Source of the DNA: Eonycteris spelaea
Taxonomy: Eukaryota; Chordata; Mammalia; Chiroptera; Pteropodidae
Direction of reading: 5' to 3'
NCBI GenBank assembly: GCA_003508835.1
Contig: PUFA01000081.1
Span: forward strand, 3,782,001 to 3,846,000
Length of the DNA: 64,000 nt
The position numbers and the translations under genes are program-made. Of this stretch, positions 34,190 through 45,263 are shown piece after piece. The notes beneath the pieces were generated by a model. It did not search any database and was not told the origin of the DNA. It saw only the letters and a program-made list of their open reading frames with translations. Positions within the stretch are counted from its first letter, which is position 1; every line of letters begins with the position of its first letter.

Positions 34190-36990
34190 CTTAAGGAACT
34201 AGAAAAAGAACAAACTGAGCCCAAAGCTAACAGAAGGGAAAATGAAAATTAGAGTGGAAATAGTTGAAATAGAGAATAGGAAAACAATAGAAAAGATTAC
34301 CGAAGCTAAGAGTTGGTTCCTTGAAAAGTTAGACAAAATAGACCACCTTTTAGCTAGACAAACCAAGGAAAAAGAGGACCCAAATCAACAAAATTATAAA
34401 GGAAAAAGGAGACAACTGATACCATAGAAATACAAAAATCATAAAAGACTACTATAAGCAACTATACATCAACAAACTGAACAACTTAGACAAAAATGAA
34501 AAAAAATCTTAAAAACATACAACCTACCAAGACTGAATCAGGAAGAAATAAAAAACTTGAATAGAATAATTAGTAGTAAGGAGACTGAATCAGTAATCAG
34601 AAATATCCCAAATAAGAAAAGCCCAGGACCACATGGCTTCACTGATAAAATTTACCATACATTTAAAAATTTAATTCCAGTCCTCAACTCCTACCAAAAA
34701 ATCAAAAAGAAGGGAATACTGCCAAACTCTTTTTATGAGGCCAACATTACCCCAACACCAAAGCTAGAAAAGGACATACCAGAAAAATCTATAGGCTAAT
34801 ATCTCTGATAAATATAGATGTAGAAGTTCTCAACAAAATACTAGCAAACCAAATTCAGAAACATGATAAAAGAATCATTTATCACAACCAAGTGAAATTA
34901 ATCCCTAGGATACAGTGATGGTTCAAATATGCAAATCAATGGACTATATCACATTAATAAAAAATATAATTATTCAAATAGACACAGTAAAAGCATTTGA
35001 CGACATTCTATATTCATGTATAATAAACACTCTTAGCTAATTAGATGTAGAAGGAACATACCTCAACATAGTAAACGTCACATATAACCGGCCCACAGCA
35101 AACATTGTACTCACGGTGAAATGTTGAAAGTATTTCCTCTAAGATAAAGACAAGACAGAGTTGCCCTCTCTCATCATTTCTATTCTGCATAGTACTAGAA
35201 GTCCTACACAGAGCAATCAGGCTGGAAAAAGGAATTAAAAAAACATCAGAATTGGAAAGGAAGAAGTAAAATTGTCTTTATTTGCAGATTATGTGTTTTT
35301 ATATACAGAAAATTCCAAAGACTTCACCAAAAAACTGTTAGGTCTAATTGACAAATTTGTTAAAATTGCAAGATACAAAATTAACATGCAAAAATCAATA
35401 GTGTTTTTATAATCTAACAAATTATTTGGAAAAAATAAAGAAAATGATCCTACTTATAATAGCATCAAAAATAATAAAATACTTAGGAATGAATTTAAAC
35501 AAGGAGGTGAAATATTTCTACTCTAAAAACTATAAGACATAATGAAAGAAATCCAAGAAGATGCAAATAAATGCAAAGATATCCTATGTTCATGGATTGG
35601 AGGAATATTGTTAAAATATCAAAAGTACCAAAAACTCTATAGATTCAATGAACCCTTATCAAGATTCCAATGGTATTATTTTTTTAAACAAAAGTAGAAA
35701 AAACAAATCCTAAAATTTATATGAAAGCGCAAAAGAAATCCCGAGAAAGCAAAACAAAGCAGGAGGCATCACATTTCTTGATTTCATGCTATACTATAAA
35801 ACTACAGTAATCAAAACAGTAAGGTACTGGCGTATAAACAGATACATAGATCAATGGAACAGAATCAAGAGACTAGAAATAAACCCAAGCATATACATTC
35901 AACTAATATTTGATAAGGGAGCCAAGAAAACTCAAGGAGAAAAGATAGTCTCTTCAAAAAATGGTGTTGGGACATTGGACATTCATATGAAAAATGAAAA
36001 TATCTTATCCCCTATCTTAGACAGCTCACAAAAGTAACTTTAAATGGATTAAACAGTTAAAAGTAGGACCTGAAAAAACAGAACTCTTAGAAGAAAGCTA
36101 GGGGAAAAAACTCCTTGACATGGATCTTCACAATAATTTTTTGAATATGACACCTAAATCAAAGCAACAAAATAAAAAACAGGTGGGAACTATATCAAAC
36201 TAAAAATCTGCACAACAAAATAAATCATCAATAAAATGAAAAAAAAAACAACCTATAAAATAGGAAAAGTATTTTCAAGCCATATATTTGGTAATGGATT
36301 AATATCCAAAATATACAGGAAATGCATGTAGCTCCATAGCAATGCCCCCCATAAGCCAATTAAAAATGGGCAAAGGGGATGAACAGACATTTTTTAAAGA
36401 AGGTATACAAATAGCTAACAGTTAACCTAAAATGATGCTCAACATTACTATTCATTAGGGAAATGCAAATTGAAACCACAATGAGATATCACCACTATCA
36501 TCAAAAAGACAAGGGGTGACAAATGCTGGCAAGGGTATAGAAGAAAGAACTCTTGTGCATTGTCTGTGATATTTTAAATTGATGCAGGCACTATGAAAAA
36601 CAGTATGAATATTCCTCAAAAATTAAATGGAACTACCATATTATTTAGAAATCAAAAACACCATGTTAAAGAGATATCTGCAATCCCATGTTTATAGTAG
36701 CATTAATTTACAATATCCAAGACAATGGAAATAATCTTAAGTGCCCATTAGTGGGGAAATGGATAAAGTTGTGATTTTATATTTTTATGTGTGTATACAT
36801 ATATGTATATACACACATACCACATACACATACATAAATATTCATATATGTATGTACACATACATGTATATATATTAAACTATATTATTAAGTAATAAAA
36901 AATGAGGAATTCCTCCACTTGAGACAATATGAATGGTCTCTGAAGGTATTGTGATAAGTCAGATAAAGACAAATACTACATGATCTCATT
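34190..36990 (+). mobile_element. L1-I: L1 ORF2 fragment, plus strand
   Basis: Starts exactly at the ORF2 landmark 'aaggaactagaaaaagaacaaac' and runs colinearly through the RT domain (KKSPGPHGFTDKIYHTFKN within 34557-34799; a 'tttgcagattatgtg' version of the FADD site at about 35281) to the ORF2 end and the start of the 3' UTR. It stops near 36990 without an A-tail. A TA/CA-rich microsatellite interrupts it at about 36775-36890. Confidence 0.88.
36775..36890 (+). repeat. TA/CA-rich microsatellite
   Basis: Imperfect alternation of TATG, TACA and CATA units, partly self-complementary. Confidence 0.85.
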
Positions 36991-36997
36991 TATGTAA

Positions 36998-37137
36998 ATA
37001 TCCAACCACTCCTGTATCGTTGCTGAAAAGATTATTTTCTCCATTGAATTGGTTTTGCACTTTTGTGAAAAATCAGTTGGCTGAACTTGTGTGTATATAT
37101 CTGGGCCTTCTCTTTACAATTCTATTTATTTGTGCTT
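36998..37137 (-). mobile_element. L1 ORF2 fragment, minus strand
   Basis: The text 'gctgaaaagattattttctccattgaattgg' followed by 'cttttgtgaaaaatcagttgg' and 'tatctgggcc' is reverse-complement L1 ORF2. It is distinct from the older L1 that resumes at 37138. Confidence 0.65.
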
Positions 37138-38100
37138 TACTGTATTTTGAAGTTATATTTATAGGTGCATACAAATTTGAAATTATTATATCTTATGTAG
37201 TAAGTCTTTTTTCCTATTGTAGTAATCCTCTTAATTTCTGATGGTGTTTTGCCTTAATAATGTCTATTTTGCTTTATAGTAATATAGATATTTCAGCTTT
37301 TTAAAATTAATATTTACTCGACGATTTTCCCTTTTTTATTTCAAACTTTCTGGTTCTTAATATTCTAGATCTCTCTCCTACAAAGGATTTATGGCTAGAA
37401 TTTTTTTTTTATTAATTCACTTTGACAATTTGTATCTTCTGATTAAAACATTTCATCCATTCAAAAATTACTGATTTTTTTCTATGACTTTTGCTTTTTC
37501 TATTAGTTTCATCTTTTCTGTTTTTTATTCTTACTTTTCTTGCCTTCTTATATATATAGTATTTTTTTTCTCATTCAATTTTTCCCTATACTTGTTTGGG
37601 AGCTAACTTTTTTTTATTCCATTAGTTACTCTAGAATCTTAACAGGTACACCTAACTATTGAACATAAGGGTTGTCAACACCTTTACCCCTTCCCACAAA
37701 CACAAAGCTCTTAGAACATTAACAGTAACTTCTCTTTTGATATATACACTATTGTTGTGTGTCTGTTTTTACTTTTTATAAGACTGATTGTATAAATGTT
37801 AGTTTAGATTTGCTCACAATATTGTCTTTTCATTATTCTTTCCTTTTAAACTCTGTTTAAATATAATTTATATATTTCAAATCCATTTTTGGTCCTATTT
37901 TATCTTTTCTCTTGCTACAAGTCCTATTTGTTTCTCTGCCTCCAAAATTGCTTGTCTTTTTGAGTTCTCTTCTGATTCATATATTCAATTTATTTAATTT
38001 AGCACATTCATCATTTTCTTTCATAATCTCTAATACAGTTTTCTTATTGCTCTGTTTCTGCTGACTCTGTTCTGGTGCCATATTTCCTGTTTCATTTTTT
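37138..38100 (-). mobile_element. Old L1, minus strand (part 2): ORF2 start and upstream
   Basis: Resumes the sequence broken at 33961 ('…gtattttgaagttatatttataggtgcatac…'), then 'ctattttgctttatagtaatatagatatttcagctt' and T-rich L1M ORF1/ORF2 linker text. Similarity fades after about 38100. Confidence 0.65.
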
Positions 38101-38655
38101 TTAAAACTTTATCAGAATTTTTGAGGCACCATTTCAAAGAGAATTCTCCTAGAAATAATTCACATTTGTTTCATCCAGGTAATTGAATGGTACCAATAGT
38201 CTGGGGAAACTGTAACCCAAGTTTTTGGCTTGAGGTTGTAAGGTTCAAGTAGGAGGTATGAACAGAGCTTTAAACAAACATGGGTTTAACTTGGACATAT
38301 AAACTTTCAGAGCAAATTTATTTTTCCATATATTTGTATACATTTTAAGATGGGCGGTTTCTCTGCAGGCCCTTGCAGAGCTAGGTTTACTTATAGTTTA
38401 ACCCATTCAAATGAGGGTTCTAGCTTATTGCAGAAAGTTCCTATTAGACTCTCCTTTTCTCTGGCTACTTAGAGCTTGTTCTGTCCTGAGGAATCTGAGA
38501 GGCTGTGACAGCTGAAGATTACTCAGGTTCACTAAGTTCAGCAGCTACCCTAAAGTTTAAAGCCAGCTTCACTCTATACTTTTATTTAGTTTTTTGTCTT
38601 TTGAACATTTCTTACTTTGTTTGAACTTATTGATATCTTTTAAAAGTTTATATAT
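38101..38655. other. Possibly more decayed L1 5' sequence
   Basis: No gene. The texture fits a continuation of the old minus-strand L1 but I cannot support it firmly. Confidence 0.35.
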
Positions 38656-39112
38656 TTGATTCATATACTACACAAAAATTGGAAACAACTAAAACATTCA
38701 TCAACAGAAGGGATAAATGCATTGTGTTATATTCATATAATACACTGCAATGATAAAGAAGAATTAACTGCACACAACAACCAGTTACACACAAGAACAC
38801 AGAATCACATTTTGTTGAGTGAAAAGAAACTGGAAATAAAGAGTGAATATTGAATGATTACATTTATATGATATCCAAGAATAGGGAAAAGCAATTAATG
38901 TTGAGACAACACATGATTATCCAGACTGCGAGGTGGGATGTGGGGTGAGAGCTGATTACTGATTAGGGGATGAAAAGAAGGAAATTTCTAGGTCTCTGAT
39001 CTTGATCTTAGTGGTGGTTACACAGGTATTAAAACTCATCTAGCCATATACTCAGGATTAACACATTGTACATGCATTAATGAATGCATGTTATACCTCA
39101 ATAAAGTAAAAA
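38656..39112 (+). mobile_element. Old L1 (L1ME-like) 3' end, plus strand
   Basis: Contains 'aaaaattggaaacaactaaaacattcatcaacagaaggg', 'agtggtggttacacaggtatt…aaaactcatct' and the terminal 'gttatacctcaataaagtaaaaaa', a characteristic old L1 3' end. Confidence 0.8.
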
Positions 39113-40683
39113 ACATATCCTTTAATCTCAGTTGGTTTAGCCAAGGTACCTCATCTGCCTTAACTACTTCAAATGAAAATTCAAGTGCAGTACAAATATA
39201 AGGGATTTATATTCATTACCCACATTGCCAGCATGAAGTTAGAAGATTGGGTAATTATTTAGTGAAGGCAATGAGAATATAAAACTGCCACTTCTTTTTT
39301 GGCAATAGGGTTTTAATTTTTTAATCATAACTTAAACCTCACATTTCATTTTGCTTTTATAGTCAGTATCTGAATGAGTGGAAACATTTTATAGAAAAAA
39401 TGTATTAAAACAAAGTATTAATATAATTGGAGATATAATTTCTAAAGGTGTAATAAAACTATCGTTTTTATTACAAAAGTCTTGAAAATAAATGTACCTT
39501 TAATTCTTTAATAAATGGTACCATGAAGACCACAGGCAGTTAGATCTAGGGAGTATGATTAATTTTTCTAGTGTCTCATTTCTATCACTATATCATTTCT
39601 ACCACTGCACACTGCAGGCATTTTTTTCCACATCTATTTGCAGTTCATGTATAAATTACATTTGTGTATAGCAGTTTATTAATAGAGATTTATTTTATTA
39701 GCAAAAGGAAAGAAGTTTAATGTGTGTATTTACATATTTAATAGCTATTGTTTACACATTTGCTAACAGGATCATTGTTTTTGCAAATGAAGAACATGAC
39801 ATGGGCAACAAATTATAGATGATGCAAGGTGCTTAGCCTCTGCATAGTGAAGCTTGCAAGTAATGTTTTACCTGTGAAATGACACATATGTCTTTATACA
39901 TCTTTGTCTCCCTCAGCAGGTTAGCAAATTGCCTAAAATATAATAGGCTCTCAGTAATGTTTGCCAAATAATGATAACCTAGCCCTATTTTTAAATCATA
40001 TATATTTAAATATATATATATTTATTTTTTTTTTTGAATAAGTCCCCATCCTTTAATAGCTCTCAAATAAGTTTCACAGTAATAGGATGGGAAAAGAATA
40101 GTATTATAATCATTGTTTTGATAGGTCGAAGGAAAGAGTGTACAGCTACCATTTTTTTTCTAAAGCAAAAAAAGGCCTCAGGGTATTAGGGAATACTTGC
40201 ATCACTGGGAACTACTTGTTAATCACTTGGTTCTTAAGCACCAAAAAATTGAAATCAACAAATGTTTACTCAATATTTGCAAGGCATTCAGCTGGATACA
40301 GGAATTCTAAAGCTCATAATACATTACCTCAATCTACTTGGGAGCTGGACCACTTGATATTAAGTGGTTTCAAACACACTTTTGGTGTGATGCTCTAAGG
40401 GGATCCTAAGACAAAACTGTCAGTTAAAACTCAGAACCATTAATTCCACTGTAGACGGGGACCCATTCTGCTTAATGAGACCACACTGAGTGACCTTTCA
40501 TAAGGCATAATTTCTATGTGCTTTGATTTTCATCACCTAGTAATTGGAGGGCAAAAAATTCACAGGGTGGTTGTTTTAATTAAGATTATAATCTATGTCA
40601 AGTATCCTGCACTTTGTCTGGACATAAAAATGCTCAATAGACATTAGCTATCATTATTTTCTTCTTCTTCAATATCTCTTATA
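39113..40683. other. Mostly unique; small L2 traces
   Basis: No gene. Two short L2-like pieces are plausible: an L2 3' end on the plus strand at about 39890-39975 ('ttgcctaaaatataataggctctcagtaatgtttgccaaataatg') and a minus-strand piece at about 40252-40350 ('aacaaatgtttactcaatatttgcaaggcattcagctgg'). The 86-codon frame at 40138-40398 overlaps the latter and is not a gene. Confidence 0.45.
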
Positions 40684-40905
40684 TTATTAAGTAGTGGCTA
40701 TGAGTCTAGACTTTAGAGTCAGACCAGACATCTTATCTTGAGTTTGTAACTTGAGGATATAACTTTGAAAAAAGACTTAATATCTTTCATCCTTAGTTTT
40801 TCCATCTTCATATTAGGAACACACATTAGCCCTTAATACATTCAATTATTGTAATAATTGAGATGATGGATGCCAGTGAAGACTACAGTGCAGTGTGTGG
40901 CACAC
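40684..40905 (+). mobile_element. MIR SINE, plus strand
   Basis: Ordered MIR landmarks: 'agtggctatgagtctagactttagagtcagacc', 'cttagtttttccatcttcatattaggaa', and an end 'cagtgtgtggcacac'. Confidence 0.85.
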
Positions 40906-42984
40906 AGACCAAACGATGAAGTGATAATGCCTCCTCAATGAGATAAACGTCTCGAGGTCAGATTATTCATTTTTATTATGAGGTTCATCTCAGAATGGAA
41001 GAGATACAGAGGGAGATGCAATGTGAGACAGCCTTATGTGTCATAGGAGCAGATACTTTCAGATCAAGAAAACAAGTGGGGAGAGTTTGATTTGAATAAA
41101 AGGACCTTATAAAGAATCATTTGCTACAATGTTTTCTAGTCTCAGGAAGCTTTGCAGGGTCCTTCACAGAAGAATTTTGCCAAATCAGCCAGGCTTAGAA
41201 AACATTAGTGATGGAAGAATCTAATCACAATAACTCACTTGAAAAATGCACTTAAGGACCAAGATATCTATAAGGCTGCTTTAGCTTCAAGACTAACTTT
41301 GCTTTAATTACCTGGATATTTTCCCAGTATTTCACTTAAAATCCTTACAGGCTTAATAAAAACCTCATGAGCTGGCAAAGCATAAGTGTACTTACGTTAC
41401 CAAGTACACTTTTTTTGGCACTCAGGACTCTGCCAAAAGGTAACTGAGAAGCAACAGGGAACAATGACTTAAATTCGTGAATTGGTTTTGTCTTCCTGTC
41501 AGTCCCCAGACTTTCATTATCCTAGTAAAAGGCAATTTATTTAACTTAGTAGTTGTCCTTTTTGCTTACATTCTTAGCTTGGAAATACTTCCCAACAACA
41601 ACAAAAAAATGCCTCTGAGTTTCTGTCTTGATGGTAAGTATATTCTTTTATGGATTTTATAACTCTCCTGTCCCTTATTTCTCCAAATCTTTAATCTTAC
41701 TCTTATTGTACTTACATTATTTGATAGCAGATGGCCTTGTGGACAACTTCAAAAGGTCATACATATCAGATAACTGCTACCTTCCCACCAAACATGCCAG
41801 AATAAACTCTACAGAATGCTGAGAGATGAGGAGAGATTTGCTGTTGGAGAGCTGAATTCTGTTATGCTTGTCAATATCTTACTTCGATTTAGGTTTTCAT
41901 GCCCTTCCTTGCTGTCACTTACATTTTCTCATGTCACTAAGGCAAATATGGAAAAAGACATGCTAACTAGGGCTTCTCACTATCCTGTGGAAACTGATCA
42001 TATTGAAAAAATTAAATCACTTGGAAAATGAGTAGAGAAGAACAGCAGTCATTCTATAACTCCCCCAAGCATTGTATATCTCAGACATTTTGTTGTGGGG
42101 GAAAATAGGTTACACAGATTAAAGAAGTAAAATACATTTTTTTTCCTTTTTACTATTTGACTGTTAAATGGTTTACAGCTTTGTAATTTGGAAAGAGTGG
42201 TTCGACTCCATTTGTGCCTTACTTTATGCTATATAATTACCTCTGTTAAAGCCTAGCATCTAATTCTGCTTTTCATGCATGCATACCGTACATCATTGTG
42301 AGTGACATTTCTTTTAGGTATTGCCGGTTGCTTAGCACTCTCATTTTGTATTATTTTTTCTATCAGTACCAATCCTGGTAATGAGTTTTACAAGGTATCT
42401 TCTCATTGTGACTTACTTTACTGCCATAAAGAAAAAAATCATTGCAAATGGTACATTATAAAGTCTGTATGCAGAGGTTTCACAGCGTCCTCCCTCCTCT
42501 TTTGTCTGCTAAATGTTAGTATGTTTTATACATATTAAATTTGAATTAGTGGCCAACGTTTTGAAACTGAACATTTCAGCTGGAACTGAGTGGAAATGGC
42601 TCATTAAACGGGTGCAGATGGGGCAGATGGGCCATGTGTACTCCATTTTGCATTGTTCTTATCTTTTCCTACAGGCTCCCTGACACACTTTGCTTGGTTA
42701 ATTCACACTCCCTGACAGAACTGTGAGGGTGTTTGAGGTTGTTATCCATACACTGTGGTGAAGTGAGAGTTGCTATTCCTTTGTGTTCCTTTCAAGTTGA
42801 GAAACCTTCATACAAGCTAGCTATCCTCAGAAGGTTGAACCCATCTGAAAGGCTTCATGCTTTGCCTATGGTTCAACCTTTTGTTGAAACTTATTCACGC
42901 CTGCACTGTGATCAGGAGGGTGAATTTCCTGGCATTTTTGGAAGATAATACATTATTATAGAATCAGAAAGCTAACAGTATTTG
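40906..42984. other. Unique, repeat-poor sequence
   Basis: About 2 kb with little recognisable repeat. Several short plus-strand open frames (41477-41662, 41628-41822, 41816-42031, 42302-42538, 42733-42948) occur in succession, but none shows a known domain, and their frames and codon usage look random. No splice-consistent exon can be argued from sequence alone. Confidence 0.45.
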
Positions 42985-43220
42985 ATCTCTTTGGTGTACA
43001 TATCCTATTCCTAGGAACTTAAAACATGATTTCAAAAACAAAAATATGAGTAGAAAGGTACTTATTGAATTATTGTCTATAACAGCCAGGAAGGTTTTAA
43101 AAATGTTAATTAGGAAAACTGTTGAACCATGAAAAACATGTTAAATGAAAAAGGACAAATGCCAAAGCTCTCCACTATTATGTGCCATAATAGTGTATGG
43201 CACATACACTATTACAACAA
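42985..43220 (+). mobile_element. Probable old L1 ORF2-end fragment
   Basis: A weak match to the old L1 ORF2 end/3' region: 'catatcctattcctaggaactt', 'tactt-attgaattattgtctataacagccagg' and 'atgttaaatgaaaaaggac'. Very diverged. Confidence 0.4.
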
Positions 43221-43763
43221 AAATATAGAGTGGCCATGTTAAACTTTAGGAAGTGTTGTCTTTTAAATACAAATTGCCCTTAATTTTACTGATTAGTTTC
43301 TTTAGTAAAACAGTCTTAGGTGAATGTATTTCATCAAAGGAGAAATGTGTCTCCCAGAGAATTTCCATTTTGGAAAGTTTGGCATAAGTACTATTTATGT
43401 GTTTTCAGAGAAATTCAGGCCTTGGCAACTTCCATTAACTCAGAGCCCTCTTTCCTAGTGCCTGCTTTCTACCTCATTCCACAACACAAAGTCTTGTGTG
43501 TAAATGAAATTACTTAATTATCAAATTCTTCTCTTTGAACATGTTCACTTTGTCACATTTGAACATGGAGATGCAATCGTCTTTTGTCAAGAAAAACATG
43601 TCAGGGGATCTAAATGTAACAAATGCCTCCAAAGAGAATTGGAAACTTCAGTGATGGGAAGAAGCTGAAGCTCTTTGAATCTTTCTTATCAAATCCAAAC
43701 AAGCAGATTGATAAGAGTGGGCACTCTCATTCAGTAAGTCTTGGCATCCTTGAAAATATTGTG
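43221..43763. other. Unique sequence
   Basis: No gene. The frame at 43623-43805 (60 codons) runs into the SINE poly(T) tract and is not supported. Confidence 0.4.
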
Positions 43764-43772
43764 TGGATTGGC
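43764..43772 (+). repeat. Left target-site duplication of 5S SINE
   Basis: tggattggc here and at 43995-44003, each followed by a T-rich stretch. The right copy abuts the first base of the 5S head exactly. Confidence 0.8.
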
Positions 43773-43896
43773 TTTTTTAAAATTTTTTTTTTTTTTTTTA
43801 GGTGAGGCAACCCTTCAATAACCTCACAGATTGCAAGGACCTTGTCAGCTTAAAATCCTTTATTTTTATTTTTTATGCCTAAAGCACCTGGTCTTC

Positions 43897-43914
43897 AAGG
43901 GTGGTCTCTCATCC
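43897..43914 (-). promoter_or_regulatory. 5S box C, altered
   Basis: ggatgagagaccaccctt on the minus strand against the usual ggatgggagaccgcctgg; about five substitutions, which probably weaken TFIIIA binding. Confidence 0.65.
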
Positions 43915-43931
43915 AAGTACTGACCAGGCCC

Positions 43932-43946
43932 GACCCTGCTTAGCTT
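43932..43946 (-). promoter_or_regulatory. 5S box A of internal Pol III promoter
   Basis: aagctaagcagggtc on the minus strand, identical to the mammalian 5S box A as I know it. It is part of the TFIIIA/TFIIIC-dependent internal promoter that would let the SINE be transcribed. Confidence 0.75.
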
Positions 43947-43994
43947 CTGAGATCAGACAGGATTGGGCTTGTTCAGGGTGGCATGGCCATAGAC

Positions 43995-44003
43995 TGGATT
44001 GGC
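43995..44003 (+). repeat. Right target-site duplication of 5S SINE
   Basis: Second copy of tggattggc, immediately next to the 5S 5' end. Confidence 0.8.
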
Positions 44004-44052
44004 ATTTTTGAATTGTGAATGATAAAATCCTTTATACCCTTAAGACTCCAAT

Positions 44053-44801
44053 AAAAGGAAAACTATATGACCATCTCCATAGATGCAAAAACAACAACAA
44101 AAAAAGAATTTGACAAAATTTGACACTAATTCATGATAAAAACTCAATGAAATAGATGAAAGGAATAGACCTCAGCATAATAAAGGCTGTATAAGACAAG
44201 CCCACCGCTATTATCACAGTGGTGAAAGGCTAAAAGCATTTCTTCCATGTAAGGAATAAAACAAGTGTCCTCACAGCTCCTATCCAACTTAGTGTTGAAG
44301 TCCTAACTAGAGTGATTAGGCAGAAAAAGTAAATAAAAGGCTTTAGAATTGGAAAGAAAAAAGTAAAATTGTCTCTATTTGCAGATGACATAATTTTATA
44401 GATAGTAAATACTAAAGACTCCACCACCAACTGCTAGATCTAATCAATAAATTAAGTTGCAGGATACAAGTTTAACCTACAAAAAAATCAGTAGCATTAT
44501 TATACACTCACAAAAAAATATTTCCATTTACGATAGCATCATAAACAATAAAATACTTAAGAATATAAAGTTAACCAAGAAGGTGAAAGATATTTTCTCC
44601 TGACACTACAAAATAGTGATGAAAGAAACTGATGAAGACACAAATAAATGAAAACACAATTCCATGCCCATGGATTGTGAGAATTAATATTATTAAATGT
44701 CTATACTACCCAAAGCTATCTACAGATTTGATGCGATCCCTATCAAGATTCCAATGGAATTTCTTACAGAAGTTGAAAAAACGCTTCTAAAATTTATATT
44801 G
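44053..44801 (+). mobile_element. L1-G, left part: L1 ORF2 fragment
   Basis: Plus-strand ORF2 from just before the catalytic region ('ctatttgcagatgacataattttat' at about 44377, FADDI) to the 'attccaatggaatttctta' segment. Broken by stops. It ends in a 14-bp duplication where L1-H inserted. Confidence 0.88.
44788..44801 (+). repeat. Left target-site duplication of L1-H
   Basis: taaaatttatattg, repeated exactly at 45264-45277. Outer ORF2 sequence is colinear across the insert. Confidence 0.92.
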
Positions 44802-45263
44802 CAAAGACTTAAAAACTCATATCCTGAAAGATATTTGCACACTGATGTTCATAGCAGCATTATTCATGGTGGCCAGGACATGGAAGCAACCAAAGTGTCC
44901 AGTGATGATTGGATAAAGAAGCTGTGGTACATGTATACAATGGAGAATTACTCAGCCATAAGAAGAGATGAAATACTACCATTTGCAACAACATGGATAG
45001 ACCTTGAGATAATCATGCTAAGCAAAATAAGCCAGATAGAAAAAGTTGAAAACCACAAGATATCACTTAAATGTGGGAAATAAACCTAAAGGCAACAAAC
45101 AAACAGGACAGAGACACATGACAATAAACTAGTGATTGCCAGAGGGTGGAGAGGGAAGAGGTAGATGGGACAAGAGGTAGATGCCTTACTGTTAAAATGT
45201 ATAGCTGAAACTTATTGAATTTCATTAACCAATGTCACCACAAAAAAATTTTTTTTAAATAAA
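44802..45263 (+). mobile_element. L1-H: short 5'-truncated L1 nested in L1-G
   Basis: About 460 bp of ORF2 C-terminus plus 3' UTR, ending 'ttaaccaatgtcaccac' and an A/T-rich tail, the same 3' signature as L1-B. The open frame 44697-45083 runs from L1-G into L1-H and is a chance chimera. Confidence 0.9.

Larger units (their letters stand above)
43773..43994 (-). mobile_element. 5S rRNA-derived SINE (fruit-bat MEG-R-like), minus strand
   Basis: Read on the minus strand, the element opens with a near full-length 5S rRNA sequence (43994 down to 43877, about 118 nt, starting gtctatggccatgccaccct). A 77-nt non-5S body follows (43876-43800), then a poly(A) tail (43799 to about 43781 in plus coordinates). 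It is flanked by a direct repeat (tggattggc). A simple 5S pseudogene would lack the separate body; head plus body plus A-tail plus target-site duplication indicates a retroposed SINE. The internal Pol III promoter is recognisable: box A at 43932-43946 is intact, box C at 43897-43914 carries changes. 5S-derived SINEs are described in fruit bats (MEG-RS/MEG-RL) and springhare; matching the body to a named family needs a database search. Confidence 0.85.
43877..43994 (-). pseudogene. 5S rRNA-like head of the SINE
   Basis: Covers essentially the entire 5S rRNA gene (standard about 121 nt). The core 'gaagctaagcagggtcggg' and 'agtacttggatg' are unchanged; changes cluster around nucleotides 25-36 and in the last third (…gaccacccttgaagaccaggtgcttt…). 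It is not a functional ribosomal 5S gene: it carries these substitutions and reads into SINE body instead of a Pol III T-run terminator. Confidence 0.9.

Noticed and set aside
40906..42984. A multi-exon gene suggested by successive plus-strand frames
   Set aside because: The frames are short, unrelated to known domains, and I could not identify a consistent set of splice sites; chance frames are expected in AT-rich sequence of this length.
43877..43994. A functional 5S rRNA gene
   Set aside because: Substitutions in box C and elsewhere, no T-run terminator after the 5S part, and SINE architecture with a target-site duplication.
44697..45083. 128-codon frame, the longest sense frame with real L1 similarity
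   Set aside because: It crosses the L1-G/L1-H insertion boundary, so it is a chance chimera of two dead elements.
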